Assembly (NCBI RefSeq): GCF_009455635.1
Contig: NZ_QPER01000001.1
Span: 62,001 to 126,000 of the forward strand
Length of the DNA stretch: 64,000 nt
From: Paraburkholderia agricolaris
GTDB lineage: Bacteria; Pseudomonadota; Gammaproteobacteria; Burkholderiales; Burkholderiaceae
Direction: 5' to 3'
Below, piece by piece: positions 23,966-32,532 of the stretch (the first letter of the stretch is position 1; every line of letters starts with the position of its first letter). Made by a program: the position numbers and the translations under genes. The notes beneath the pieces are model-generated. The model did not search any database, had not been told where the DNA came from, and worked only from the letters and a program-made list of their open reading frames with translations.

Positions 23966-24811
23966 ATGAGCGGGACGAACGACTGGAGTGAGTCAGCGGT
24001 GGCGGCTGCGGCGCCGAAGTTCTGGCGCGATGAAGCGTTGCCGTTCATCGAGGCGCGTTCCATCGAAGATGGCCGCGAGGTCTGCTATGCCAAACACTCG
24101 CACGAGACGTTCTCGATAGGCGCGGTGACCGGCGGCCATAGCGTGTATGTGAATCGCCACGCGAGTGAATGGATCGGCGCCGGCGCGGTGGTGATGATGA
24201 ATCCGGACGACGTGCACGCGTGTAACCCGGTTGCCGACGAGCGCTGGTCGTATCGGATGCTGCACGTCGAAGTCGATTGGCTCACGGGGCTGCAACACGA
24301 CCTGGGTTTCAGCGACAACCACGCGTTTCGCGCTTTCTCGCAGACCATGACGACGGACCCGGCGTTGTTCGATGGTTTGAACCGTCTATACGCGATCCTC
24401 GTGGACGACGATAGCGAACTCATGCGCAAGGAAAGCGCCGCCGTTACCTTCTTCTCCGAAGTGCAACAGAAGTTGAATCCGGCACCCTTGCCGGATGACG
24501 ACGCGAGCGGTCAACTCGCGCGAGCTGCGGAATTCATCGCCGAAAACTGTACCCGTCCGCTGAAGCTGGAGGACGTTTGCAAGGCGGCCGGGCTTTCCGC
24601 CTCGCATCTGATCCGCGCGTTCAAACAGCGCTATGGCATGACGCCGCATGCGTATCTGATCAACCGGCGCATCCAGTTCAGCCGCGCGCAGTTGCGGCGT
24701 GGCTATCCGATAGCGGACGTGGCGCTCGATGCGGGCTTTGCCGATCAGGCGCATCTGCAGCGGACCTTCAAGCGGCTGGTTGCTGCCACGCCGGGGCAGT
24801 ATCGCAGTTGA
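23966..24811 (+). CDS. AraC-family transcriptional regulator
   Basis: 281 aa from the ATG at 23966, preferred over ATG 23948 because GAGGAG is then about 6 nt upstream. The N-terminal half is a cupin-like sensor (HSHETFSIGAVTGGHSVYVN, GAGAVVMMNPDDVHACNP). The C-terminal half is the double helix-turn-helix (LEDVCKAAGLSASHLIRAFK, IADVALDAGFADQAHLQRTFKRLVAATPGQYR). It faces a LysE-type exporter gene tail to tail, an arrangement often seen for regulator and exporter of an amino acid; the link is inference. Confidence 0.88.
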   Translation: MSGTNDWSESAVAAAAPKFWRDEALPFIEARSIEDGREVCYAKHSHETFSIGAVTGGHSVYVNRHASEWIGAGAVVMMNPDDVHACNPVADERWSYRMLHVEVDWLTGLQHDLGFSDNHAFRAFSQTMTTDPALFDGLNRLYAILVDDDSELMRKESAAVTFFSEVQQKLNPAPLPDDDASGQLARAAEFIAENCTRPLKLEDVCKAAGLSASHLIRAFKQRYGMTPHAYLINRRIQFSRAQLRRGYPIADVALDAGFADQAHLQRTFKRLVAATPGQYRS

Positions 24812-24832
24812 ATGGCGGAGGTGTGACCCGTG

Positions 24833-25420
24833 TCACGCGATCAGCAGATACAGCGCGCTAGCCGCGAGCAGCGCTGCCATCGCGCGATTGAATAGCCTCA
24901 CGCGCTTCGGCTCCTGCAAGTATCGACGCAGGAAGGTGCCGGCATACGCCCAACTGGCAATCGACAGATAGCAAACCACGAAGTACACGACTGTGAATTG
25001 CCAGACGAGCCGGCCGTCGCCATCTGCCGCGTAGGCGCCCATGCCGGCTAATGACGCGAGCCAGGCTTTCGGATTGAGCCACTGCATTGCGGCGCCGTAG
25101 GCGAAGGATGGTCCTCGAGTGGGCTTGTCTGCGCCGAGCTTGCCATCATCGACGGCGAGTTTGTAGGCCATGTAAAGCAGAAAGCCAATCCCGGCCCATT
25201 TGACGACGTCGATCAGATTGGGGAAATACGCGAGCAACTCATGCAGCCCCAGGCCGATGAGCAACAGCAGCAACGTGAACCCGACGGTTGCGCCGGTCAC
25301 ATGCCGCATGCTTGCGTTGAAGCCATGTTGCGCGCCGGCGCTGAGCGCAACGACGTTGACCGGACCGGGAGAAATCGACGAGGCCAGCGCGAACGCGGCC
25401 ATGGAGAGTAAGACGGTCAT
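24833..25420 (-). CDS. LysE/RhtB-family amino-acid exporter
   Basis: 195 aa, about six transmembrane segments. The family start is clear: FALASSISPGPVNVVALSAGAQHG, with the conserved SPGP, followed by NPKAWLASLAGMGAY in the middle. These proteins export amino acids or homoserine lactones across the inner membrane with proton exchange. The convergent AraC gene ends 21 bp away and is its probable regulator. Substrate not determinable. Confidence 0.88.
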   Translation of the reverse strand: MTVLLSMAAFALASSISPGPVNVVALSAGAQHGFNASMRHVTGATVGFTLLLLLIGLGLHELLAYFPNLIDVVKWAGIGFLLYMAYKLAVDDGKLGADKPTRGPSFAYGAAMQWLNPKAWLASLAGMGAYAADGDGRLVWQFTVVYFVVCYLSIASWAYAGTFLRRYLQEPKRVRLFNRAMAALLAASALYLLIA

Positions 25421-25506
25421 CTGATGCCTCGATACGTGAGTGCGCGGGATTTGCGACGCTCAACGGTATCGGGCAGTGGGCAGAGGTGTATTGAAGGAAA
25501 TTGCTT

Positions 25507-26219
25507 TCAGTGAAGTTCCGCCGCGGCGCCGCAGCATTTTTTGAATTTCTTGCCGCTGCCGCAAGGACATGGATCGTTGCGGCGAGCTTCCGTTCATGGA
25601 CAGCCTGGCGGTGGGGGAGCCAGAAGCGATAGATCGCGGCGATGCTAGCGGGAATCTGTTTGGTGAGGGCTTCGCGCTGTTCGGCCGTGGCGATCAACTG
25701 CAACTCTTCAGGCGTCAGCCCGTCTGAACCCATCAGGTGTAGCGGATTCAGCCATGTCTGGCCCTGCTCGCTATCGAACAGCGCTTGCCAATCTGCCCGA
25801 ACCAGCGCGAGGCCCTGCATGAAGCCGAAAGCCCACGCTTCGCCGTCGATGTATTCGCGTTCGCTGTCGTCGACGCGGCTGAAGCCGAACACCGGTTCGA
25901 ATTCATCGGGGTTATCTTCCAGACTAATGACGATGCCGTTCATGTTCCGCAAGATCAATCCGAGAATGTGCTGCGCCTGATCCATTGTTTCGAATGCAGG
26001 AGCGTCATCCTCACTCGGCCCCCAGACTCCCGGCAGCCAGTAGCTGGGCGGTACGGTAGTCGGCCCGATGGCCATCGCGGTCAGGTATCCGTCGAGCCCC
26101 TCGATCGTTAGCGTTTCTTCCGACGTCAGATCGGAAACCAGAAATTCATCGAGTTCGTCGAATTCTTTTTCAGAAAGCGGAATGCCCAGATCGCCCGGGC
26201 TCAACTTAGACTTGGACAT
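25507..26219 (-). pseudogene. YecA/UPF0149-like SEC-C protein, frameshifted
   Basis: From ATG 26219 the frame codes a UPF0149/YecA domain (LTIEGLDGYLTAMAIGPTTV, WAFGFMQGLALVRADWQALF, then YRFWLPHRQAVHERK). The expected C-terminal SEC-C zinc motif RNDPCPCGSGKKFKKCCGAA is present but in a different frame, starting near 25580 and ending at the TGA at 25507-25509. The slip lies near 25589-25593, where GAACGGAAG may have lost one base (GAACGCGAAG would restore the frame). Without correction the frame runs on, unrelated, into the exporter gene region to 25239. Either a real loss of the SEC-C tail or a sequencing error. Confidence 0.8.
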
Positions 26220-26422
26220 AGCGATGAGGCTCCGCAACTACGAATCGTGGGTCCCGATGGCATGTCGGGGGAATGAGGAGGCGGCATTTTTATACCGCGC
26301 CTGCTTTGCAACGAAGCTTATTTTACGGTAGTGAATGCTTGCCGGCTGAGATGTATTCCAGGCGTGTCTGAGAATTGGACTTGCCTTGTGTTCTTTATCC
26401 ACGCTCTCATGAAAGGAGTGCC

Positions 26423-27505
26423 ATGAGTAGAAGGCCCGCGGGTGAGCTTCGGGATAGTCAAACCGCCGTTCAGATATTCAATGTCAGGACGGAATGGTCC
26501 TCTGCGATATCACTGATGTTAGCGACGTATCAAAATCCAATATACGGAAAAGTCAGGGTAGCGGTACACGACGTTCGCCGGGCGTTAGCATTGATGGCGT
26601 TGGTTTCCATGTTGCTTTTCGGCTTGACAGAAATGGCGAGCGGTAAAAATCCCTCCGACTCTTTCGTGATTCGTAGTGGACCAGGTACGATCAACCCCGC
26701 TCCGCCGATGCTAATCAGCGTCGAGGGCGGCAAGATCTCGTACTACGCGCGCGGACGCGACGTTAGCGTCTTACCCGCAACCACATACACGGGCATCGGC
26801 AAATACGTACTGGCTGTCGACAAGGCAACCGGGCAACAGATCGACACGTTGAAGGAGGCTTTGAGCAGCCGCGTCTTTGCTCCCGTGCACGGCATGACTG
26901 GCCGTCCCGTGCTGGCCTTTTCGTTCGACAAGGACGGGCGACACTATGAGGGCGAATACGACTATAAGGTCGGCGAAGCGTTCAACACCCGGCTCGATCC
27001 GTTCTTTGAGGTTGCCGGCAAGGCCTTGAAAAACGGCCAACCGGAGATCAATCTCCATCCACTCTTCACCGCGCATTCGGGCGGCGACGGCTTCGTTCTC
27101 GAACTGACGTTCGGCAATGACGGGCAGAAGGACATCAGCATCGCGGGACCTGACACGTGGTCGCCTGACCTCGCGCGTCCCGACCTGCTGAACGTGCGAA
27201 TCGGCGCGATCAATAGCGCCGGCACTGACTTCGACGTTCGACTTGTCAGCAAGTATCTGAATGAAGCTTCGCGACGCTATGCCAAAGAGATCACGGTGAA
27301 GCCCGGCGCGCCGGTCACCTTGGTATTCCGGGTTCCGTACTCCGCCGTTACTTTCAGCAACGCCTCTGCTTCGCGTCGAGTCACGCCAGGAAAGTACCGG
27401 TTCATCGGTGAGATGACAGTCGACGTTCTCGCGCCGGGTGAGATGCAAGGAAAGATCTACACCCCAATGAACGACGTGCAGTCGATTGAGCTACAGGCGC
27501 AGTGA
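26423..27505 (+). CDS. Secreted/anchored protein of unknown function
   Basis: 360 aa from the ATG at 26423, which has AAAGGAG upstream; ATG 26516 is a later possibility. A hydrophobic segment (about residues 58-76, LALMALVSMLLFGLTEMASG) anchors or exports the rest. The mature part is beta-rich with polar loops and no cysteine, containing GKISYYARGRDVSVLPATTY and a C-terminal PGKYRFIGEMTVDVLAPGEM, an immunoglobulin-like end. I do not recognise the family. It sits 180 bp upstream of a DUF6708-like gene that is commonly T6SS-linked, so it may be part of an effector/immunity pair. Confidence 0.6.
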   Translation: MSRRPAGELRDSQTAVQIFNVRTEWSSAISLMLATYQNPIYGKVRVAVHDVRRALALMALVSMLLFGLTEMASGKNPSDSFVIRSGPGTINPAPPMLISVEGGKISYYARGRDVSVLPATTYTGIGKYVLAVDKATGQQIDTLKEALSSRVFAPVHGMTGRPVLAFSFDKDGRHYEGEYDYKVGEAFNTRLDPFFEVAGKALKNGQPEINLHPLFTAHSGGDGFVLELTFGNDGQKDISIAGPDTWSPDLARPDLLNVRIGAINSAGTDFDVRLVSKYLNEASRRYAKEITVKPGAPVTLVFRVPYSAVTFSNASASRRVTPGKYRFIGEMTVDVLAPGEMQGKIYTPMNDVQSIELQAQ

Positions 27506-27684
27506 TATCTCGTGGCGAACCGTCCCATACCAGCGATTCCGATGCGTCGTGATGACGCTGCTGGTCAACAACAAGATTCAGGATTGGCTGGAGTGGACGG
27601 ACTGAGGAACGCAAAGAATCGAGAACTCAAGCATCAGACTCTGGAGATAGAAATGCAGCAACCGAACGTGGCAACGAAAGGTTA

Positions 27685-28635
27685 ATGATGGAGTACACCG
27701 GCCTCATCAATAAGTACAAAATCAATCGCCCGCTTACGGACGAAGAACGTCAGAACCGTCTCGATCCCGCGAAGCGCCTGGACGTTTCCCCAAATTATTT
27801 CAGCTCCACTATCAGGGTGAATAGCCGGTACCTGGAGGTTGCGGATAAGTATTACGGCTGGAAAGGCGCGCTGACATGCGTGATGGGAATCCTGACCGTG
27901 ATCTGCCTGTTCATAGCGGGAGTCGGCGCGGACATTTTCTTTGTCGATGGATTGCTGGGTAATCCAGACGAACGGTCTGGAAATCTTGTCTTCGGCGCGA
28001 TTCCGTTGCTGCTAGGGATCTGTCTGGTTGCGGTTCTGCTCTGGCTTATTTGCAGGGAGTGTTTCCGGTATACGCACTACCCGATTCGTCTCGACCGGGA
28101 GCGTAGGGTAGTGCATGTGTTCCGGTTAGATGGGACCGTGCTGTCCGTTCCATGGGATAAGGTTTTTTTCGCCCTGGGCCGGGGTAATCGACCGTTTGGC
28201 ATTCAAACATGGGATGTACGCGGACATGTCCTTGCCGATGATGGCGTGACCGTGGTCGAGACATTCTGTTTTGCGCTGGCGTGGCCGGTAAAAGAAGAGC
28301 TTTACCGGTATTGGGAATACGTCCGGCGATATATGGAGGACGGTGCGGCGGCGATCATACCGTGCACGCCGGCGTATCTGCCCATTTCCGATCGGCGCGA
28401 GACATGGCGGTTTGGTTTGTTGCGACTCGCCCTGAATTTGCCCGGTCAAACTTTTGCGCAACTGCTGTTGTCGCCGGCCCTTCTGCTGTTTTCCTTTGCG
28501 CGATGGTTTGCGATGCGCAGTTGCAGAATTCCGGTCTGGCCACAAAACATAGAGGAAATGTGCGCAGTCGATCCTGGCGATCCTTGTGCAAAGGATGCTC
28601 GTTCGAATCCTCCGAACCTCTGGAAAACGATGTAA
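27685..28635 (+). CDS. DUF6708-like membrane protein, T6SS-associated type
   Basis: 316 aa from the ATG at 27685 (or the next codon ATG). Two transmembrane helices near residues 56-80 and 98-122 are followed by a cytoplasmic beta-rich domain: YPIRLDRERRVVHVFRLDGT, LSVPWDKVFFALGRG, WDVRGHVLADDG and EYVRRYMEDG. This order resembles DUF6708 proteins found near T6SS effector genes in Burkholderia. The role, perhaps immunity or assembly, is not established. A hydrophobic segment near 250-270 may re-enter the membrane. Confidence 0.68.
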   Translation: MMEYTGLINKYKINRPLTDEERQNRLDPAKRLDVSPNYFSSTIRVNSRYLEVADKYYGWKGALTCVMGILTVICLFIAGVGADIFFVDGLLGNPDERSGNLVFGAIPLLLGICLVAVLLWLICRECFRYTHYPIRLDRERRVVHVFRLDGTVLSVPWDKVFFALGRGNRPFGIQTWDVRGHVLADDGVTVVETFCFALAWPVKEELYRYWEYVRRYMEDGAAAIIPCTPAYLPISDRRETWRFGLLRLALNLPGQTFAQLLLSPALLLFSFARWFAMRSCRIPVWPQNIEEMCAVDPGDPCAKDARSNPPNLWKTM

Positions 28636-29430
28636 CACGACCGTCATCACGCGATGCGCGTGACCAGTTGGATCGGGGAAAAAGTGCGCGTATCAACGGT
28701 TTAAAGAAATACCGCATGGCGCGCGCAGCAGCGTTTTCTTTTGTCCTGTGGTTTAGAGCTTGCGGCTGAAAGGCCAGCGGGCGTTGGCGAGGCGGAGGCC
28801 GGGAATGGATCTGAGAAACGCATAAAAGCCGCAAAGCTTTCGCTAGCGATCATGAACGGAGCCGGTTTCGTGGACAGTACCTGACGACCCATAACCTCGC
28901 TCACGGCGCTATCGCCCCTTCGCTTTGTGAGTCCTTCGCCGTGTACGGGCGATTGTCGTAGATCACTTCGTGCGCATCGATCGACGTCGTTTCGCTCATT
29001 CGGTCGACCGTCTTGGTGAGCAAGCCAGATCCATCGAAACGCTCATGTCTTCGGCGAACAAGGAGAAGATCAACCGCGCCATGAAGTGGTTCATATTGTG
29101 ATGGCAGTCTTCCGAGGCTCAGTCCGGTTTTTCCGCCATCTGTTTCAGGTACAAGTTGGTCAGGCGGCCGGTGGCCTGAATGTCGATCGTACTGTCCTTG
29201 ATTTCTTTGATGGGGAAATATTGGCTAAGGGCAGGAAGACGACGAAATGACCCGTGAACCTTGGAAGATTTCTCAAGGGACATGCGGGCGGGACTTAAAG
29301 TATGAGCCAGCAACCTGAAGGCTGGACGGGCTTCATGTACGCCGGGCCGTGCAGTGTTGGGAGCGTTGATCCGCATGGAAGCATGCGGACCTAAAATACC
29401 TACATGGCATCTACACGAAATCCTGAAAGC
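28636..29430. other. Long non-coding stretch with decayed coding fragments
   Basis: No intact gene. On the minus strand at about 28825-28751 the frame reads GFYAFLRSIPGLRLANARWP then FSRKL and a stop, a clear gene end whose upstream part is interrupted by a stop. On the plus strand 28931-29101 is open and ends SSANKEKINRAMKWFIL-stop without a start. A CCGCATG-GAAG-CATGCGG hairpin lies near 29371-29388. This is probably a graveyard of accessory genes beside the tRNA. Confidence 0.45.
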
Positions 29431-29457
29431 AAAAAGCCCAGTCACGAGGACTGGGCT
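29431..29457 (-). terminator. Terminator of tRNA-Lys
   Basis: On the minus strand AGCCCAGTC-CTCGT-GACTGGGCT is followed by TTTTT. Perfect 9-bp stem, 17 nt downstream of the tRNA. Confidence 0.85.
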
Positions 29458-29473
29458 AAGTGCCTGAATTTCT

Positions 29474-29549
29474 TGGTGGGGCGTGAGTGACTCGAACACT
29501 CGACCTACGGATTAAGAGTCCGCTGCTCTACCAACTGAGCTAACGCCCC
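29474..29549 (-). tRNA. tRNA-Lys(CTT)
   Basis: 76 nt including an encoded CCA. Acceptor GGGGCGT/ACGCCCC, D arm GCTC-AGTTGGTA-GAGC, anticodon loop CTCTTAA (anticodon CTT, reads AAG), T arm GAGTG-TTCGAGT-CACTC. All stems pair, with one G-U at 27-43. The accessory debris at 28636-29430 lies on its 3' side, which is where integrating elements insert; I see no direct repeat of the tRNA end. Confidence 0.96.
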
Positions 29550-29750
29550 CAACAGAAGCGAAATTATGCCGAAACTTTCCGAGATTGCCAAGCCCCTTTA
29601 GCAGATTTCTTAAAAAATCTGGAGTCGGGCTCCCGGTGCCCGCAGCTCGCTGCCGTCAGGCACCGGAAAGGCGCATGGATCACCGTCCCGGTATCATGTC
29701 GCGGACACCTGCCGCGCGAAGCCTCGCGCGGCGTTCGACCGGGGACCGCC

Positions 29751-30155
29751 ATGGATGACAAAGAAATTAACGAGCTGCTCGACCGCATCCTCGCGCCCTG
29801 GGTCCGTGCGCTCACGCTGACCCCGGTAAAGGTCGACGAAGAAAGCGCGACCTTGCGCCTGCCGTTTTCCGGCGGCTTGCGTCATTCGGGCGGTGTGATC
29901 TGCGGGCAAGTCTTCATGGCGGCTGCCGATACGGCAATGATCGTCGCCATCTCGGCCGCGCTCGGCGGCTTCAAGCCGATGAGCACGGTGTCGCTCAACA
30001 TCAGTTTCATGCGTGCGGTCCGCAACGGCGACGTCCTGATTACCGCGCGCGTGTTGCGCATGGGCCGCAATCTCGTGTTCGGTGAAGTCGAGTTATTCGA
30101 CGAAGCCGGCAACATGGCCGTCCACGCCACCACCACTTACGCGCTGCTCGACTGA
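29751..30155 (+). CDS. PaaI-type hotdog thioesterase
   Basis: 134 aa. The hotdog fold pattern is plain: LRHSGGVICGQVFMAAADTA, with the HxGG turn and the catalytic-site acidic residue on the following helix, then GFKPMSTVSLNISFMRAVR. It should hydrolyse an acyl-CoA thioester; the acyl group is not predictable. It lies 44 bp upstream of a patatin-like hydrolase on the same strand, so lipid or acyl turnover is a plausible common theme. Confidence 0.85.
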   Translation: MDDKEINELLDRILAPWVRALTLTPVKVDEESATLRLPFSGGLRHSGGVICGQVFMAAADTAMIVAISAALGGFKPMSTVSLNISFMRAVRNGDVLITARVLRMGRNLVFGEVELFDEAGNMAVHATTTYALLD

Positions 30156-30199
30156 GGCCCAAAACGGGCTCGCAAGCTGTATTAGAGGAAAAAGCCAAG

Positions 30200-31075
30200 A
30201 TGTTCGATCAGGTCGTATTCGCTGGCGGCGGCAATCGCTGCTGGTGGCAGGCGGGGTTCTGGGACGTGGTGCAGCCGAAGCTAGCGATCCGCCCGCGCGT
30301 CATCGCCGGCATTTCGGCCGGCGCGGCTACCGCGTGCATGCTCTATACGCGCGATTCCGACTGGGTTATGCGCTATTACGAAGAGGCGTTACGCCACAAC
30401 ACCCGCAACGCGTACTGGGGCAATCTGCTGCGCGGCCAATCGGTTTTTCCGCATTACCGGATCTACCGGCAGGCGCTACTCGACATCTACAGCGACAAAT
30501 TCTCCACGCTTGCCGACGCTCCCGAAATCCGCATCGGCGTGTCGCACCTGCCTCGCTGGCTCGGCGCACGAAGCGCGGTCGCCGCGGGCCTGATTGCGTA
30601 CAACATCGAGAAATACGTGCGGAAAACGCTGCATCCGACGCTGGGTCAGACGCTCGGCTTTCATCCGGAATTCGTGCGCGCGCAGGATTGCGCGACAGTC
30701 GAGGATCTCGCCGATCTGATTCTGCAATCCTCGAGTACGCCACCGTTCACGCCGGTTTTGCGACGCAATGGCCGGCCGGTGCTGGATGGCGGAATGGTCG
30801 ACAACGTGCCGGTCGGCGCGCTCGACGCGGAAGCGCCCGGCAACGTACTGGTCATGGTCACGCGTCTTTACCCGCGGCCACAGATGTTCGTCGTGTCGCA
30901 CGGCGTGCAGCAACGGTTGTACGTGCAGCCGTCGCGCAAGGTACCGATTTCGAGTTGGGATTACACGAGCCCGTCGCAGATGGTGCACGCGTACAACCTC
31001 GGCCGAACCGATGGCGAGACCTTTCTGGCACGCATGCCCGATCTGCTGGAAGCCGGCGCGCACGAAGCGCGCTGA
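30200..31075 (+). CDS. Patatin-like phospholipase
   Basis: 291 aa. The oxyanion GGGNRCWWQAGF near residue 10, the nucleophile elbow GISAGAAT with Ser about 40, and the DGG catalytic Asp in LDGGMVDNVPVGAL near residue 197 give the Ser-Asp dyad of patatins. No signal peptide, so it acts in the cytoplasm or is exported by another route. Its stop codon lies in the first unit of a pentanucleotide repeat. Confidence 0.87.
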   Translation: MFDQVVFAGGGNRCWWQAGFWDVVQPKLAIRPRVIAGISAGAATACMLYTRDSDWVMRYYEEALRHNTRNAYWGNLLRGQSVFPHYRIYRQALLDIYSDKFSTLADAPEIRIGVSHLPRWLGARSAVAAGLIAYNIEKYVRKTLHPTLGQTLGFHPEFVRAQDCATVEDLADLILQSSSTPPFTPVLRRNGRPVLDGGMVDNVPVGALDAEAPGNVLVMVTRLYPRPQMFVVSHGVQQRLYVQPSRKVPISSWDYTSPSQMVHAYNLGRTDGETFLARMPDLLEAGAHEAR

Positions 31076-31105
31076 GCTGAGAGGAGTTGAGTTGAGCTGA
31101 GTTGA
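31071..31105 (+). repeat. Pentanucleotide tandem repeat
   Basis: Seven 5-bp units in phase: GCTGA, GCTGA, GAGGA, GTTGA, GTTGA, GCTGA, GTTGA. It starts at the end of the patatin gene and could vary in copy number. Confidence 0.8.
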
Positions 31106-31129
31106 GCAAGGGCGCCGCGGCGCTGAAAA

Positions 31130-32143
31130 TTACCGCCGACGCCCGCCCTGCAAGGCTTCCGGATTCGCGACGCTGGACGTATCGCCGGCATCGAAAGCCA
31201 GAATGTTCTGGAATGCCGCGGTGAAATACAACTCGTAGCTCTCGCGTTCCACGTACCCAATGTGCGGTGTGCAGATCACATTTTCCATGCGCAGCAGGCT
31301 GTAGCCCTGCAGAATCGGCTCGCTTTCGTAGACATCGATCGCCACCATCCCCGGACGGTTGTGCGACAGCGCGTTCACCAGCGCGTTTTCGTCGAGTAGT
31401 TCGGCCCGGCTGGTGTTCACGAGCAATGCGGTCGGCTTCATCCGCATCAGATCTTCCTGCTTGACGATGCCGCGGGTGTCGTCGTGCAGACGCAGGTGCA
31501 GCGACAACACGTCGCTCTGCTCGAACAGCGCCTCGCGGCTCTCGGCCACGTTATATCCGTCCGCGCGCGCCGCTTCGCGCGAATGCTCGCGACCCCAGAT
31601 CAGCACGTTCATACCGAATGCCTTGCCGTACCCGGCAAGCAGGCGGCCGATCTTGCCGTAACCCCAAATTCCCAGCGTCTGGCCCCGCAACACCTGGCCC
31701 AAACCGAAGTTCGGCGGCAGCGCCGACGTCTTCAAACCAGACTGCTGCCAGGCCCCTTGCTTAAGGTTTGCTACGTATTGCGGAATCCGTCGCTGAGCCG
31801 CCATGATGAGTGCCCAGGTCAACTCGGCCGGCGCGATCGGCGAGCCGCTGCCTTCCAGCACGGCGATGCCGCGCTCGGTACAGGCCGCCAGATCGATATG
31901 GCTGGAGACTTTGCCAGTCTGACTGATCATGCGCAAACGCGGCAACTTGTCGAGTAGTTGCGAGCTGATGCGTGTGCGTTCGCGAATCAGGACAAGGGCG
32001 TCGACTTCGGAAAGACGGCTCGCCAGTTGGCCCAGACCGCGGACCGTGTTGTTGAAAACCTTGACCTCATGGTCGGCCAGCAGTTGAAAGCAGTCGAGCT
32101 TGCGGACGGCGTCCTGGTAATCGTCGAGGATGGCAATCTTCAT
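31130..32143 (-). CDS. D-2-hydroxyacid dehydrogenase family protein
   Basis: 337 aa from the ATG at 32143. The NAD-binding GLGQVLRGQTLGIWGYGKIG is a GxGxxG Rossmann entry near residue 145; the catalytic Arg lies in LLVNTSRAEL, Glu in DVYESEPI and His in CTPHIGYVERES. It is the phosphoglycerate/formate-dehydrogenase-like family reducing a 2-keto acid or oxidising a D-2-hydroxy acid. The substrate is not predictable. It is divergent from pckG, and a CRP-type palindrome lies 62 bp upstream of its start. Confidence 0.88.
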   Translation of the reverse strand: MKIAILDDYQDAVRKLDCFQLLADHEVKVFNNTVRGLGQLASRLSEVDALVLIRERTRISSQLLDKLPRLRMISQTGKVSSHIDLAACTERGIAVLEGSGSPIAPAELTWALIMAAQRRIPQYVANLKQGAWQQSGLKTSALPPNFGLGQVLRGQTLGIWGYGKIGRLLAGYGKAFGMNVLIWGREHSREAARADGYNVAESREALFEQSDVLSLHLRLHDDTRGIVKQEDLMRMKPTALLVNTSRAELLDENALVNALSHNRPGMVAIDVYESEPILQGYSLLRMENVICTPHIGYVERESYELYFTAAFQNILAFDAGDTSSVANPEALQGGRRR

Positions 32144-32204
32144 GGTATGTGTCTTGCGGCGCACCATAGCGGTGCGGAACGGAGTGTTATGCTGACTGTC
32201 CCAC

Positions 32205-32224
32205 CATGTGACCCAGGTCACATG
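32205..32224. promoter_or_regulatory. CRP-type palindromic operator
   Basis: CATGTGACC-CA-GGTCACATG, a perfect 20-bp palindrome that contains TGTGA-N6-TCACA, the CRP/Vfr consensus. It sits in the 389-bp gap between the 2-hydroxyacid dehydrogenase gene and pckG, nearer the former. The rest of the gap has no gene. Confidence 0.65.
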
Positions 32225-32532
32225 CCGGTCTGGCTGAATGCCTTACTGTAGAAGCTGCCGCAAAGAACGGTAGCGCCACGGCAAGGCCGATTGACATCGT
32301 TTTTAACAGTTTGTTGCGTGTTGAGGCAAGCCGCTTTACAGACGGTTGCAGACAAACCGTCGGCAAGACGGTGGATCGGCGCCTCCGCGCAACAGGTTGT
32401 GTGGCCCACGATGACCTGCACAATAACGCGTCGGTTTGTAGAAATGTCGGCGCGGTGAATTGAACGCCTCTCGCATGCAGCGTCTCTGGGCTTGTACCGT
32501 TTTTCTATTGCTTTCAAAACGGAGACAAGTCG

